Of a stretch of 64,000 bases of DNA, positions 18,185 to 29,056 are shown piece by piece. The stretch is from Streptococcus sp. DTU_2020_1001019_1_SI_AUS_MUR_006 (GTDB taxonomy: Bacteria > Bacillota > Bacilli > Lactobacillales > Streptococcaceae), in NCBI RefSeq assembly GCF_032340315.1, contig NZ_CP135436.1, forward strand, positions 1,385,501 through 1,449,500. Reading direction: 5' to 3'. The stretch's first letter is position 1; each line of letters begins with the position of its first letter. Made by a program: the position numbers and the translations under genes. Under the pieces are notes generated by a model. It had not been told where the DNA came from. It saw only the letters and a list, made by a program, of their open reading frames with translations, and made no database searches.

Positions 18185-19020
18185 TGAAATTAGCTCAAAT
18201 TTTTAAAGATTTTGAGGAAAAGTTAATAGCAAAGGGAGAGGAAGCTGAAAGCCTCTCCTTTGTCTATCGTAGTCTAAAAAATCTATCTTTTACTGACTTC
18301 GTCTTTGCTTTTCAGCATGAAGCTTCAGAGGAGGAAAGCAAGTTTTTAGAGGAGATTTACACGAAACTAGCAAATCATATACCTGCCCAGTACATTATCG
18401 GTCATGCTGAATTCTTTGGGATGCAGTTAAAAGTAGATGAGCGGGTCTTGATTCCTCGTCCAGAGACAGAAGAGTTGGTGGAGCTCATCCTAGCTGAGAA
18501 TCCAGAGGAAAATCTCAAAGTTCTGGATATTGGAACTGGGAGTGGAGCTATCGCTCTTGCTTTAGCTAAAAATAGACCAGATTGGACAATCACAGCTAGC
18601 GATATCTCTCAAGATGCTCTTGATTTGGCGATGGAAAACGCTAAAAATCAAGGTCTAACATTATCCTTTATTAAATCTGACTGTTTCTCCGAAATTTCTT
18701 CAAAATATGATATAATTGTATCCAATCCACCTTACATATCTCGAGTAGATGAGGCAGAAGTAGGTTTGAATGTTCTCCATTCAGAGCCACATTTAGCCCT
18801 CTTTGCAGATGAGGATGGTCTAGCGATCTATCGCAGAATTGCGGAAGAATCAAAGGACTATCTAAATGATGGTGGTAAGATTTATCTTGAAATTGGCTAC
18901 AAACAAGGACAATGCGTTCCAGTTCTTTTCAAGGAGAATTTTCCCGAGAAGAGAGTTCGAACGCTCAAAGACCAATTTGGCCAAGATAGGATGGTTGTCA
19001 TTGATGATGGAGAAAATTAA
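18184..19020 (+). CDS. prmC: release factor glutamine methyltransferase
   Basis: A 278-residue AdoMet-dependent enzyme (HemK) that methylates the GGQ glutamine of release factors. Motif I is DIGTGSGAIALAL and the catalytic motif is SNPPYIS. An N-terminal helical domain of ~80 residues recognises the release factor. Start and prfA stop share one base. The next gene starts inside its end. Confidence 0.95.
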   Translation: MKLAQIFKDFEEKLIAKGEEAESLSFVYRSLKNLSFTDFVFAFQHEASEEESKFLEEIYTKLANHIPAQYIIGHAEFFGMQLKVDERVLIPRPETEELVELILAENPEENLKVLDIGTGSGAIALALAKNRPDWTITASDISQDALDLAMENAKNQGLTLSFIKSDCFSEISSKYDIIVSNPPYISRVDEAEVGLNVLHSEPHLALFADEDGLAIYRRIAEESKDYLNDGGKIYLEIGYKQGQCVPVLFKENFPEKRVRTLKDQFGQDRMVVIDDGEN

Positions 19021-19606
19021 GAAAGAGCTTGAAAATGGTGGAGCTGTAGTTTTGCCGACAGAAACAGTTTATGGTCTCTTTGCAAAAGCATTGGATAAAA
19101 AGGCAGTTGACCATGTTTATCAGCTTAAACGTCGCCCAAGAGACAAGGCACTTAATCTCAATGTCGCAAGTTTAGACGATATCTTGAACTTTTCTAAGAA
19201 TCAGCCACCTTATCTCAATAAACTGGTTGAAAGTTTTTTGCCAGGCCCTTTGACCATTATCTTAGAAGCTAATGACAAGGTTCCTTACTGGGTCAATTCA
19301 GATTTGCCGACTGTTGGATTTCGCATGCCGAGTCATCCAGTAACTCTGGACTTGATTCGTGAATTTGGCCCCTTAATCGGACCTTCTGCCAATATCTCAG
19401 GTCAATCAAGTGGAGTTACTTTTCGAAAGATCCTTCATGATTTTGACCAAGAGGTCTTGGGACTTGAAGACGATGCATTTTTAACAGGTCAGGATTCGAC
19501 TATTTTAGACCTATCTGGTGACAAGGTAAAGATTCTACGTCAAGGAGCGATTACTCGAGAAGATATCCTTGCCAAGATACCAACAATTCCTTTTGAGGAG
19601 GTATGA
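19004..19606 (+). CDS. threonylcarbamoyl-AMP synthase (Sua5/YwlC/TsaC family)
   Basis: The single-domain YrdC fold, 200 residues, makes threonylcarbamoyl-AMP for t6A37 of tRNAs. Landmarks are VLPTETVYGLFA, KRRPRDKALNL, PGPLTIIL and GPSANISGQ. The frame is open back to 18866, but that part overlaps prmC and carries no family sequence; the ATG ATG pair at 19004/19007 begins the real protein, overlapping prmC by 17 bp. The start may be either ATG. The C-terminal Sua5 domain is absent, as usual for the short form. Confidence 0.9.
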   Translation: MMEKIKKELENGGAVVLPTETVYGLFAKALDKKAVDHVYQLKRRPRDKALNLNVASLDDILNFSKNQPPYLNKLVESFLPGPLTIILEANDKVPYWVNSDLPTVGFRMPSHPVTLDLIREFGPLIGPSANISGQSSGVTFRKILHDFDQEVLGLEDDAFLTGQDSTILDLSGDKVKILRQGAITREDILAKIPTIPFEEV

Positions 19607-19607
19607 T

Positions 19608-20039
19608 ATGCTACGTGATTTGAAAACAACAGATGTTGCAGCTATTTGTGAGATTAACAAAGAAGCTTTAGACTATTCGTTTAGTTTAGAGGAAACGTCT
19701 AGTCAACTAGATAAGTTATCTCAAGACTCTCATCACTACTTACTGGGGTTTGAGGAACCAACCAGCCATGACTTAGTTGGTTATGTTCATGCCGAGGTTT
19801 ATGAATCCCTTTATTCAAAACCAGGTTTTAATATCCTAGCTTTAGCTGTTTTGCCTCAAACACAGGGTCAGGGTATCGGAAAAACTTTGCTCCAAGGATT
19901 GGAACAAGAAGCAAAAAAACGAGGCTATAACTTTATTCGCTTAAATTCTGCAGACCATCGTTTAGGTGCGCATACTTTCTATGAAAAAGTTGGTTATACC
20001 TGCGATAAGACGCAGAAACGGTTTATTCGCATTTTTTAG
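19608..20039 (+). CDS. GNAT family N-acetyltransferase (RimI-like)
   Basis: A 143-residue acetyltransferase with the acetyl-CoA loop LPQTQGQGIGKTLLQ and the distal motif RLGAHTFYEKVGY. The start at 19608 is set by GAGGAGG (19594-19600) just ahead; an in-frame ATG further up lies inside the previous gene. It sits one base after the tsaC-type gene stop. Pairing with tsaC suggests, but does not prove, a role in protein or tRNA modification. Confidence 0.86.
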   Translation: MLRDLKTTDVAAICEINKEALDYSFSLEETSSQLDKLSQDSHHYLLGFEEPTSHDLVGYVHAEVYESLYSKPGFNILALAVLPQTQGQGIGKTLLQGLEQEAKKRGYNFIRLNSADHRLGAHTFYEKVGYTCDKTQKRFIRIF

Positions 20040-20106
20040 TTTGGATTTTATATTCTTGTTGTAAAAACAAACTAAAAGACCTGTCACACTATAAAGGAGA
20101 AGACCT

Positions 20107-21354
20107 ATGATTTTTGACAAAGATGATTTTAAAGCTTATGACGCAGATCTTTGGAATGCCATTGCCAAAGAAGAAGAACGCCAACAAAACAATATTGAGC
20201 TAATCGCCTCTGAAAATGTTGTTTCTAAGGCTGTTATGGCAGCTCAAGGGTCTATCTTGACCAATAAATACGCTGAAGGTTACCCAGGACGTCGTTATTA
20301 CGGTGGTACTGATGTAGTAGATATCGTTGAAAGTCTAGCTATTGAACGTGCAAAAGAAATCTTTGGTGCCAAGTTTGCCAATGTCCAACCTCACTCAGGA
20401 AGTCAAGCCAACTGTGCAGCTTACATGGCTTTGATTGAGCCAGGTGATACGGTCATGGGAATGGATTTGGCAGCAGGTGGGCACTTGACTCACGGAGCTC
20501 CTGTCAGCTTCTCAGGTCAAACCTACAACTTCGTTTCATATAGTGTTGATCCTGAAACCGAACTTTTAGACTTTGACGCCATCTTGAAACAAGCTCAAGA
20601 AGTGAAACCCAAACTAATCGTAGCAGGGGCTTCAGCTTATTCTCAAATTATTGATTTTTCAAAATTTCGTGAAATTGCAGATGCTGTTGGTGCTAAACTT
20701 ATGGTCGATATGGCGCACATTGCTGGTTTGGTTGCTGCAGGTCTTCATCCAAGTCCAGTCCCTTATGCACATATTACAACAACAACGACCCACAAAACCC
20801 TTCGTGGACCACGTGGTGGTTTGATTTTGACTAATGACGAAGATCTTGCCAAGAAGATTAATTCTGCTATTTTCCCAGGTATTCAAGGTGGGCCATTAGA
20901 GCACGTTGTTGCTGCTAAGGCTGTCGCCTTTAAAGAGGTATTGGACCCAGCCTTTAAGGAATATGCAGCAAATGTTATTAAGAACAGCAAGGCTATGGCA
21001 GAAGTCTTCTTGCAAGACCCTGATTTCCGTATTATCTCTGGTGGTACAGAAAATCACCTCTTCCTAGTGGATGTAACCAAGGTTGTAGAAAATGGGAAAG
21101 TTGCTCAAAACTTGCTAGATGAGGTCAATATTACCCTAAATAAAAACTCAATCCCTTACGAAACTTTGTCACCATTTAAGACAAGTGGCATTCGTATCGG
21201 AGCAGCAGCAACAACTGCACGTGGTTTTGGTGAAGAAGAAAGTCGTAAAGTGGCTGAGCTTATCATTAAAGCCCTTAAAAATGCAGAAAATGAAGCTGTC
21301 TTAGAAGAAGTGAGAAGCGAAGTCAAAGCCTTGACAGATGCCTTCCCATTATAA
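20107..21354 (+). CDS. glyA: serine hydroxymethyltransferase
   Basis: A 415-residue PLP enzyme that interconverts serine and glycine and loads one-carbon units on tetrahydrofolate. The PLP lysine is Lys230 in [15 protein letters not shown], and the N-terminal substrate motif ENVVS is clear. The ribosome binding site is AAGGAGAAG. A nucleoid-protein gene follows. Confidence 0.97.
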   Translation: MIFDKDDFKAYDADLWNAIAKEEERQQNNIELIASENVVSKAVMAAQGSILTNKYAEGYPGRRYYGGTDVVDIVESLAIERAKEIFGAKFANVQPHSGSQANCAAYMALIEPGDTVMGMDLAAGGHLTHGAPVSFSGQTYNFVSYSVDPETELLDFDAILKQAQEVKPKLIVAGASAYSQIIDFSKFREIADAVGAKLMVDMAHIAGLVAAGLHPSPVPYAHITTTTTHKTLRGPRGGLILTNDEDLAKKINSAIFPGIQGGPLEHVVAAKAVAFKEVLDPAFKEYAANVIKNSKAMAEVFLQDPDFRIISGGTENHLFLVDVTKVVENGKVAQNLLDEVNITLNKNSIPYETLSPFKTSGIRIGAAATTARGFGEEESRKVAELIIKALKNAENEAVLEEVRSEVKALTDAFPL

Positions 21355-21370
21355 GAGGACTAAAATTTTT

Positions 21371-22345
21371 ATGGACATTTATATTAAGAAAGCTATTATC
21401 CATCAGTTCAGCCCGGATGACACAGAGTTGTTTCTAGTGGATAAATTTCTCAATATCACTCCAAAAATCGAAGAATACTTACGTAAGAAAATCGAACGTG
21501 TGTATTCAGATGAAGCCAAGACTGGGATTTTCGAAGAAGAAAATCCCTTCTTCAATCACATTACAGACGATTTGTTGGAGACATCGGTGACGCTGGCTAA
21601 CCTCTGGAAAGAGGAATTCAGCATTTCTGAAAATCTTAAGACCAATGACTTGATTTTTGTTCAGTTTTCTAAAGAAGGAGTGGAGCATTTTGCCTTCCTA
21701 CGAATTGCTCTGCGAGAAACCTTGACCCATCTAGGCGGAGAAGTTGACAATCCAATCAAGCTAACACAAAACAATCTACCAGGATTTGGTACAGGGGCTG
21801 ACGAAGCCTTGGTGGTCAATCTTCAAAGCCGAAAATATCACCTGATTGAGAAACGAATCAAGTATAACGGGACTTTTTTGAACTATTTTTCTGAGAATCT
21901 GATCCAGGCTCAGCCCAAAATTTCACCTAAGAAGTCAATCAAGGAACTGGAAAAAACGGCTCAGAGAATTGCTGAAACATTTAATACAGACGATTTTCAA
22001 TTTCAATCTAAGGTCAAGTCTGCTATTTTCAATAACCTTGAAGAAAGCAATGAATTGTCTCCAGAAAAATTGGCAAATGACCTTTTTGACAACAATCTCA
22101 CTGCACGTCTTAGCTTTATTGACCAAGTCAAGGAAGCAGTGCCAGAGCCAGTTCAATTTGATGAAATCGATGCCAGTCGTCAATTAAAGAAATTTGAAAA
22201 CCAAAAGCTTTCTCTGTCAAATGGGATTGAATTAATTGTACCCAATAATATTTACCAAGATGCTGAGTCGGTCGAATTTATCCAAAATGACAATGGTACC
22301 TACTCTATCTTAATCAAAAACATCGAGGATATACAAAGCAAATAA
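21371..22345 (+). CDS. nucleoid-associated protein (NdpA/YejK-like)
   Basis: A 324-residue protein of the NdpA family. It starts [13 protein letters not shown], and the central region [24 protein letters not shown] is typical. I take ATG 21371; an upstream in-frame ATG at 21338 lies inside glyA. The E. coli member binds the nucleoid, but the function in streptococci is not established. It overlaps the next gene by one base. Confidence 0.8.
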   Translation: MDIYIKKAIIHQFSPDDTELFLVDKFLNITPKIEEYLRKKIERVYSDEAKTGIFEEENPFFNHITDDLLETSVTLANLWKEEFSISENLKTNDLIFVQFSKEGVEHFAFLRIALRETLTHLGGEVDNPIKLTQNNLPGFGTGADEALVVNLQSRKYHLIEKRIKYNGTFLNYFSENLIQAQPKISPKKSIKELEKTAQRIAETFNTDDFQFQSKVKSAIFNNLEESNELSPEKLANDLFDNNLTARLSFIDQVKEAVPEPVQFDEIDASRQLKKFENQKLSLSNGIELIVPNNIYQDAESVEFIQNDNGTYSILIKNIEDIQSK

Positions 22346-22956
22346 TGTTTAAATTTATAAGAAGGGTCTTGGTGCTTGTTCTTATCTTATTTACTGGTTA
22401 TAAACTTTTTCATATGTATCGGGATGTGAAGCAGGTCATGACCTATCAATCCTTGGTACGAGAGGTTTTAAGTGAGCAAGATACACCCGCAAATGAAGAA
22501 CTAGTCCTGGCCATGATTTATACCGAAACCAAAGGTAAAGAAAGTGATGTGATGCAGTCAAGTGAGTCTGCCAGCGGAACTACAAATACAATCTCTGACA
22601 ATAGGAGTAGTATTCGTCAGGGAATTCAAACCTTGACAGAGAATCTTTATTTAGCTCAAGAAAAGGGTGTAGATGTTTGGACTGCTGTACAGGCCTATAA
22701 CTTTGGACCTGCTTATATTGATTTTATCGCCCAAAATGGGAAAGAAAATACCCTTGCCCTAGCTAAACAATACTCAAGAGATACCGTTGCTCCGATTTTA
22801 GGAAATACAACTGGAAAAACCTATCGATATGTCAATCCAATTTCCATCTTTCAAGGTGGAGAACTCTATGTGGATGGTGGAAACTATTATTATTCTAGAC
22901 AGGTTCAACTAAATCTTTACATTATTAAATTTTTTAATCTATTTTTAAGCACTTAG
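22345..22956 (+). CDS. lysozyme-like membrane-anchored protein
   Basis: A 203-residue protein with an N-terminal membrane anchor (residues ~5-24) and an extracellular lytic-transglycosylase-like domain: Glu in [33 protein letters not shown] and [16 protein letters not shown]. This is the bLysG/CwlT-type fold found in phage, conjugative and housekeeping muralytic proteins. It probably trims peptidoglycan. It shares a base with the preceding stop codon. Confidence 0.85.
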   Translation: MFKFIRRVLVLVLILFTGYKLFHMYRDVKQVMTYQSLVREVLSEQDTPANEELVLAMIYTETKGKESDVMQSSESASGTTNTISDNRSSIRQGIQTLTENLYLAQEKGVDVWTAVQAYNFGPAYIDFIAQNGKENTLALAKQYSRDTVAPILGNTTGKTYRYVNPISIFQGGELYVDGGNYYYSRQVQLNLYIIKFFNLFLST

Positions 22957-22976
22957 AAGAATCTAGGTGCTTTTAT
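22946..22976 (+). terminator. terminator after the glyA run
   Basis: AAGCACTTAG and CTAGGTGCTT form a stem over 22947-22973, then TTT. It ends the long tdk to lysozyme-like transcript. Confidence 0.7.
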
Positions 22977-23030
22977 AAGCTTTCTTTAAGGCTAATCGAC
23001 TATCCTAGATAGGAAAAGGAGGAGCGTCCA

Positions 23031-24005
23031 ATGAGAAAGAAATTCTTTCTGACTAGTGCTGCAGTTCTTTTAGCAGTTGCAACTTTGCAAAGCGTTCAAG
23101 CAGCCACTGATGTTCAAAAAGTAATTGATGAAACTTATGTTCAACCTGAGTACGTCTTGGGTTCTTCTCTCACTGAAGATCAAAAAAATCAAACATTAAA
23201 AAAACTCGGTTATAATGCCTCTACAGATACCAAAGAACTGAAGACTATGACGCCAGATGTCTACTCAAAGATTATGAACGTCGCCAATGACTCTAGTCTC
23301 CAGCTCTATTCATCTGCAAAAATTCAAAAATTGGGTGAAAAATCTCCACTTGAAGTGAAGATTGAAACCCCTGAAAATATTACTAAAGTGACACAAGATA
23401 TGTACCGTAATGCGGCTGTTACCTTGGGTGTGGAACATGCTCGTATCACCGTTGCTGCACCAATCCCTGTAACAGGTGAAAGTGCCCTAGCAGGTATTTA
23501 CTATTCACTAGAAGCTAATGGTGTTCAACTTCCTCAAGAAAATAAAGACCTAGCTCAGGAAGAACTAAAAGCCTTGTCAGACATCAACGATGAAAATAAG
23601 GACAAATCAGGCTATGATGCCAATAAACTCAATGTAGCCCTTGCCGATATCAAATCTGCTATCGCTAAAGCAAAAGAGTCCAAAGGTGAGCTTACTGAAG
23701 ATGATGTTCGTAAGATTGTTGAAGATACGTTGAAAAATTATAAGCTGGATCAGGTTATAACAGGAAACCAGATCAATGTCATCATCAACTTTGCCTTCAA
23801 TCTTTCAAAGAGCGATATTCTTAATAACGAAGACTTTACTAAGACGCTAAAAGATCTGAAACAAAGTATTGTTGCCCAAGCAGGAGATAGTTTCAGCAAT
23901 ATTGACCTTAACTTTGATGCTAATAAAGCATTGGAGGACGGAGGTAATATTCTTAGTGCTATTTGGCAAGCAATTGTAAACTTTTTCAAGAGTTTTGGTG
24001 CTTAG
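23031..24005 (+). CDS. secreted DUF1002 protein
   Basis: A 324-residue protein with a Sec signal peptide ending in VQAA (about residue 25). The mature part matches DUF1002 (YpuA) proteins: VLGSSLTEDQKNQTLKKLG, VEHARITVAAPIPVTGESALAGI. The C-terminal end is hydrophobic (ILSAIWQAIVNFFKSF). The biochemical role of the family is not known. It has an AGGAGGAG ribosome binding site and a gene-free gap on either side, so it is probably transcribed alone. Confidence 0.82.
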   Translation: MRKKFFLTSAAVLLAVATLQSVQAATDVQKVIDETYVQPEYVLGSSLTEDQKNQTLKKLGYNASTDTKELKTMTPDVYSKIMNVANDSSLQLYSSAKIQKLGEKSPLEVKIETPENITKVTQDMYRNAAVTLGVEHARITVAAPIPVTGESALAGIYYSLEANGVQLPQENKDLAQEELKALSDINDENKDKSGYDANKLNVALADIKSAIAKAKESKGELTEDDVRKIVEDTLKNYKLDQVITGNQINVIINFAFNLSKSDILNNEDFTKTLKDLKQSIVAQAGDSFSNIDLNFDANKALEDGGNILSAIWQAIVNFFKSFGA

Positions 24006-24017
24006 GGTAATTCATGG

Positions 24018-24023
24018 TATAAT
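24018..24023 (+). promoter_or_regulatory. extended -10 promoter of rlmCD
   Basis: TGGTATAAT (TATAAT 24018-24023), about 57 bp before the rlmCD start. Confidence 0.55.
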
Positions 24024-24067
24024 AGATGGTAACAGAACAGTTGCCGTCTTTTTTTGTCGGCTGATAG

Positions 24068-25490
<1,423 letters not shown>

Positions 25491-25560
25491 GGCAGTATCA
25501 CTGCTTGTGCGAGATGAGGTATCAGCGAAGTAGAAGCAGATGTTACGCCCTTGGGATAGG

Positions 25561-25613
25561 TGTCGTAGAGTAAGGAGTATACGACGAAACGATACGGTAA
25601 TAGCGAACCGCTG
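25561..25613 (+). repeat. 53-bp hairpin repeat, copy A
   Basis: TGTCGTAGAG...ACGACGAAACGATACGG...CGAACCGCTGA. GTCGT and ACGAC pair over a ~12-nt variable loop. It runs directly into an rlmCD-end-like stretch (GAATGTTTAAGCTTGTTTGTG, codons ECLSLFVKCG, stop). Copies B and C are at 32311 and 33090. Confidence 0.75.
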
Positions 25614-25671
25614 AATGTTTAAGCTTGTTTGTGAAATGTGGATAATCGTTCAAAAATCAGAAGGACTAGAG

Positions 25672-25833
25672 ATGTATATGTTGGAATTATATCAAAATCC
25701 TTCTTATAAAGATCTAGTCGCATTTGGGACCTTAAAAGAAGAAAAAGAATTTGTATCTAAAATAACTGGATATACTCTAGAAAATGAAAATGATTTTGTT
25801 CAAGGTAATAAAGTAGAAATAACCAACATTTAG
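25672..25833 (+). CDS. truncated paralogue of the unknown protein at 35222
   Basis: 53 codons, MYMLELYQNPSYKDLVAFG..., with AAGGA six bases before ATG 25672. Residues 1-42 line up with residues 1-40 of the 188-residue protein at 35222 (ILELYQNHYSKDLAAFDS..., PGYTLENEDGF). The sequence then diverges to QGNKVEITNI and stops, so this is probably a decayed remnant of the same cargo gene. Function unknown. Confidence 0.55.
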   Translation: MYMLELYQNPSYKDLVAFGTLKEEKEFVSKITGYTLENENDFVQGNKVEITNI

Positions 25834-25853
25834 ATGAAAGGTTTAGAGTAAAC

Positions 25854-26345
25854 ATGAGTCTCTTATTTGAAGAATTTAAAACCATTTGTTTCCATTTAAA
25901 TCGAGTCGGAATTACACCGACACTGATGGGTTCTTTGGGATTGGAGTTTAGAACGAAAGAAAATTGGGGGCCGTCTGACATTGACATTCATGTGCCTGGT
26001 GACCCTAGAGGTTGGGAAGCGCCTGATCATCTCAGAATTTATGACTGGGACAAGATAATGAAAGTGATGAAAGACTTAGGCTACGTCTTAATAGATATTC
26101 ATGAGCATGAATTCCAAAAGGATCGAGTGAGTGTTGAATTTGGAAGTATCGATTCCTTACTTGATTTTGCAGGAGTTTCGGAGTCGGATATAGAGCTTAT
26201 TCACATTGAAGGCATCACTTTTCGTCTTCCAAGTCTGGAGCAGTATCGAAGTATTTACAAAGCTTCTTCTCAAGACTCCTATCGAAATGATCACAATAAC
26301 AATAAGGATTTTAAAAAGATCGAGTGGCTGGAAAGACATTTGTAA
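25854..26345 (+). CDS. nucleotidyltransferase-fold protein
   Basis: A 163-residue protein with GSLGLEF near residue 24 and PSDIDIHV near 42, the spacing GS-x(n)-DxD expected for the Pol-beta/MNT nucleotidyltransferase fold. A later acidic residue in VSVEFGS could complete the metal site. It may modify a small molecule or a nucleic acid end; MNT proteins are common in mobile and toxin-antitoxin settings, but no HEPN partner lies beside it. It lies between two rlmCD-end repeats and is therefore cargo. Confidence 0.65.
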   Translation: MSLLFEEFKTICFHLNRVGITPTLMGSLGLEFRTKENWGPSDIDIHVPGDPRGWEAPDHLRIYDWDKIMKVMKDLGYVLIDIHEHEFQKDRVSVEFGSIDSLLDFAGVSESDIELIHIEGITFRLPSLEQYRSIYKASSQDSYRNDHNNNKDFKKIEWLERHL

Positions 26346-26670
26346 ATTATCATATGAAAAGTAGTAAGTTGTAAGACTGGCTGCTATGTTATTTTTATCA
26401 TCATTTTTATTGGTCATTTAATTTATACTATATTGGCTAGTAATAGAATTAGTAAAGAAAAGGATTTTAAATTTTAGATCAGCTTATCCATTATTGAAAG
26501 TAACGATTTTATAATTAGATGATTAATGTTAGAGAATTATCAATTGTAATTCTAAGTGGAGTTATGGATGTCGTTTCTTTTGGAAGTGATGATAATCTTT
26601 CCGTTCCACAGTATCATTTTAAAATGATTTTCATTGCCTTTTGTTTACTAGTATAAAAGCAGAATATTAC
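26346..26670. other. AT-rich stretch without a gene
   Basis: No ORF with a ribosome binding site, no clear hairpin and no known repeat was found between the nucleotidyltransferase-like gene and the second rlmCD-end repeat. The sequence is very AT-rich and probably decayed. Confidence 0.6.
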
Positions 26671-26769
26671 CACATGTTGAGTGTGTGAGTTTGTTAGTGA
26701 AACGGAGTTAATCCTCAAAAGGTTCACCCAAACCTTTTGAGTCCCACAAACGCATCACGTTGAGTGTGT
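26671..26769 (+). repeat. rlmCD-end direct repeat, copy 2, bounded by two att-like cores
   Basis: CATGTTGAGTGTGT (26673-26686), codons SLLVKRS, stop, the same hairpin (26714-26742) as copy 1, then CACGTTGAGTGTGT (26756-26769), which joins directly to the native rlmCD tail. Copy 1 and copy 2 are 1273 bp apart and enclose the small cargo genes. Confidence 0.8.
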
Positions 26770-27057
26770 GGCACTTTTGTCCAAACTCGACGTCGATAAG
26801 CATATAGATGGTGAAATTAAGCTTAATAAGCTCGATTTGACAAGTGCTGAAAGTAAAACAATCAAGGAATATATATATTGAAAAAGTTTGATTTAAAGGT
26901 TTCGACACATTTTATTGCACAGATTAAAAAGAAATTTGGTATTGTACTGAGGGAGCATTATAATAAATTGGAAAAAGAGAAATAGTTTATTCCACAATGC
27001 ATACCGGAAAACGAGGAAACTATCATCGATGCTTTAAGGTATTTTAAGATGATTTAA
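26756..27057 (+). pseudogene. detached 3' end of rlmCD
   Basis: Reading from CAC 26756 gives HVECVALLSKLDVDKH..., the tail expected for the native gene. It is damaged: a short internal deletion, a 2-bp expansion in an AT repeat (~26870-26878) that causes a frameshift, and a TAG at 26983-26985. The conserved end IDALRYFKMI and TAA (27055-27057) remain. It has no start and cannot be expressed as part of RlmCD while the insertion is present. Confidence 0.88.
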
Positions 27058-27110
27058 TAGAAAAGGTGCTAACTCAAGTTAAAAATTATATGAAAAAGGA
27101 GAGCGAATAT

Positions 27111-28541
27111 ATGGAAAGTATTAATATTGAATGTCAAGTGTTTACTCCTCACAATATTGTCGTTGAGATATTAAATCAAGTTGGGTATATAGAAAAGCTA
27201 TATGGGAAAAAGGTTCTAGAAAATTCTTGTGGTGATGGAGCTTTTCTTGTTGAAATTGTTGATAGATATATTATTGACTGCTTGAAACAAAATTTTTCTA
27301 AAGATAGGATAATCTATGGATTGGAAAATGATATATACGGAAATGAAATAGATGAGAAGCACAAAGTGAATTGTATAGATAATTTAAATAGGGTTGCGAA
27401 AAAATATAATATTGATTGTGTTAAATGGAATATTGCACAGAATGACTTTTTAAAAAGTTCTATTATCGAAAAATTCGATTTTATTATAGGAAACCCTCCG
27501 TATATAACATATTCAGATTTAAATAAAACTACAAGATCTTTCATTAAAAAGAATTTTATAGTGTGTTCAGATGGGAAACCAGATTATTATTATGCTTTTA
27601 TTGAAATGTCTATAAAGCTATTAGCTGATGATGGTAAATTAGCTTATCTGATACCTAACAACATTTTTAAAAATAGATTTGCAGATAGATTACGTATCTT
27701 TATGTTACCTCATTTGTCAGTAATAATTGATTATACAACAGAAAAACTCTTTGAAAATAAATTAATTTCTTCTGCTATTATTATTTGTAATGGCACACAG
27801 AACAATAACGATATTCAATATGTAAATAAGGTAAAAAACCGAGAAATAACATTGCATAAAAATAGTTTAACAAATAAGTGGATTTTTAGAAAAAAAGAAG
27901 TAGTTAAAAAAAAGGCAAAAAGAAAATTTGGTGATGATTTTAATGCAATGTGTTCGATTGCTACGTTATTAAATGAAGTATTTATAATAAAAAAATATGA
28001 AGAATATAATGAACATATATTGGTTAATGGGTATAAAATTGAAAAATCGGTATTAAGAGAAGCCGTTAGTCCAAGATCATTGCAGTATGCCCGAAAAGAA
28101 TTTTTGATTTTTCCATACTCATATGGAGAAAATAATAGTATATTGCGCTTTGAAGAATCAGAGTTTATACAACAATTTCCAGGAGTGTACAACTATTTAA
28201 AATCCTTTAGTGAAAGATTAAATAAGCGTGATAAAGATAAAAATGCACAATGGTTCGAGTTTGGAAGATCACAAGCATTAAGCCATCTTAATCAAGAAAA
28301 ATTATTGTTATCTACTTTGATAACAGAAAAAGTTAAAATACATCACATTACTAAAAATCAAGTACCTTATTCAGGGATATGTATATATCAAAAAGGAGAT
28401 TTGTCATTAGAAATTGCAGAAAAGATTTTGAAAAGTGATGAATTTTTAAATTATGTTTATGATATAGGGATTAATGCTAGTGGAACAACAATGAGGATTA
28501 CAGCAAGAGATGTTATGAATTTTGAATATACTTTGGATTAG
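27111..28541 (+). CDS. N6-adenine DNA methyltransferase (TaqI/Eco57I-like)
   Basis: A 476-residue class I methyltransferase. The AdoMet motif ENSCGDGAF is at 37-45 and the catalytic NPPY at 128-131. The second half should be a target-recognition domain. The start ATG 27111 has AAGGAGAG seven bases ahead; GTG 27066 and ATG 27090 are in frame but poorly placed. It begins 53 bp after the rlmCD remnant and leads a tight co-directional cluster (gaps 14, -4, 15 and 5 bp) with an ATPase/kinase, a receiver and an HNH nuclease. In that setting it most likely marks self DNA. It is very AT-rich, unlike the flanking core genes. Confidence 0.85.
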   Translation: MESINIECQVFTPHNIVVEILNQVGYIEKLYGKKVLENSCGDGAFLVEIVDRYIIDCLKQNFSKDRIIYGLENDIYGNEIDEKHKVNCIDNLNRVAKKYNIDCVKWNIAQNDFLKSSIIEKFDFIIGNPPYITYSDLNKTTRSFIKKNFIVCSDGKPDYYYAFIEMSIKLLADDGKLAYLIPNNIFKNRFADRLRIFMLPHLSVIIDYTTEKLFENKLISSAIIICNGTQNNNDIQYVNKVKNREITLHKNSLTNKWIFRKKEVVKKKAKRKFGDDFNAMCSIATLLNEVFIIKKYEEYNEHILVNGYKIEKSVLREAVSPRSLQYARKEFLIFPYSYGENNSILRFEESEFIQQFPGVYNYLKSFSERLNKRDKDKNAQWFEFGRSQALSHLNQEKLLLSTLITEKVKIHHITKNQVPYSGICIYQKGDLSLEIAEKILKSDEFLNYVYDIGINASGTTMRITARDVMNFEYTLD

Positions 28542-28555
28542 GAAGAGAAATTACC

Positions 28556-29056
28556 ATGGAGAAGATATCATTCAATGTAGATGCTTATACAGCTCGTTTA
28601 ATAGGACGGGAAAATGTATCAAAATTAAACGGTGCTATAATTGAATTAGTTAAAAACACATATGATGCGGATGCTACGATTTGTGTCTTATATTATGAAA
28701 AAACAACTAATTCGCTATATATCGCAGACAATGGTTGTGGTATGACAAAGGATGTCATTATAAAACACTGGATGACTATTGGAAGATCGACAAAAAAGGA
28801 TAGATTTATTAGCAAATCAGGTCGAATACAAACTGGAGCAAAAGGAATTGGAAGGTTTGCTTTAGATAGGATATCTGATACATGTGAAATGTTTACTGTT
28901 TCTGTGGAAGGAAAGTTAATTTGGAAGGTTGATTGGGAGGATTTTTCAAAGAGTGATAATATTACAGATGTAACAGCAGATTTGTATGAACCAACTGTAT
29001 CAATAGATGGGTTTCTTGATGAAGTTATTAATTACGAAGTGAAAAATATAATGTGA
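28556..29056 (+). CDS. MORC/Hsp90-like GHKL ATPase, N-terminal part (split gene)
   Basis: 166 residues with a complete GHKL nucleotide-binding core: N box EIVK-type IIELVKNTYDAD (28-39), DNGCGM (58-63) and GAKGIGRFA (94-102). It is like MutL/MORC/Hsp90 rather than sensor kinases. It stops at TGA 29054-29056 in ATGTGA, and the next ORF starts at the overlapping GTG 29053 with the continuation of the same fold (NTGTIFKLTSLRDSW, the usual transducer-domain entry). One extra A in the run at 29042-29046 would join the two in frame. The pair is therefore one protein interrupted by a frameshift, or two coupled subunits. Confidence 0.78.
   Translation: MEKISFNVDAYTARLIGRENVSKLNGAIIELVKNTYDADATICVLYYEKTTNSLYIADNGCGMTKDVIIKHWMTIGRSTKKDRFISKSGRIQTGAKGIGRFALDRISDTCEMFTVSVEGKLIWKVDWEDFSKSDNITDVTADLYEPTVSIDGFLDEVINYEVKNIM

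Noticed and set aside
18866..19003. N-terminal extension of the threonylcarbamoyl-AMP synthase frame
   Set aside because: It overlaps prmC and has no Sua5/YrdC-like residues; the family sequence starts at 19004.
25854..26345. Nucleotidyltransferase-like protein as a toxin-antitoxin MNT antitoxin
   Set aside because: No HEPN-type partner gene is adjacent; the neighbouring ORF is a truncated unknown protein.
26346..26670. Possible small gene on the minus strand (86 codons, 26157-26417)
   Set aside because: It overlaps the nucleotidyltransferase-like gene, has no ribosome binding site and is composed of AT-driven residues.
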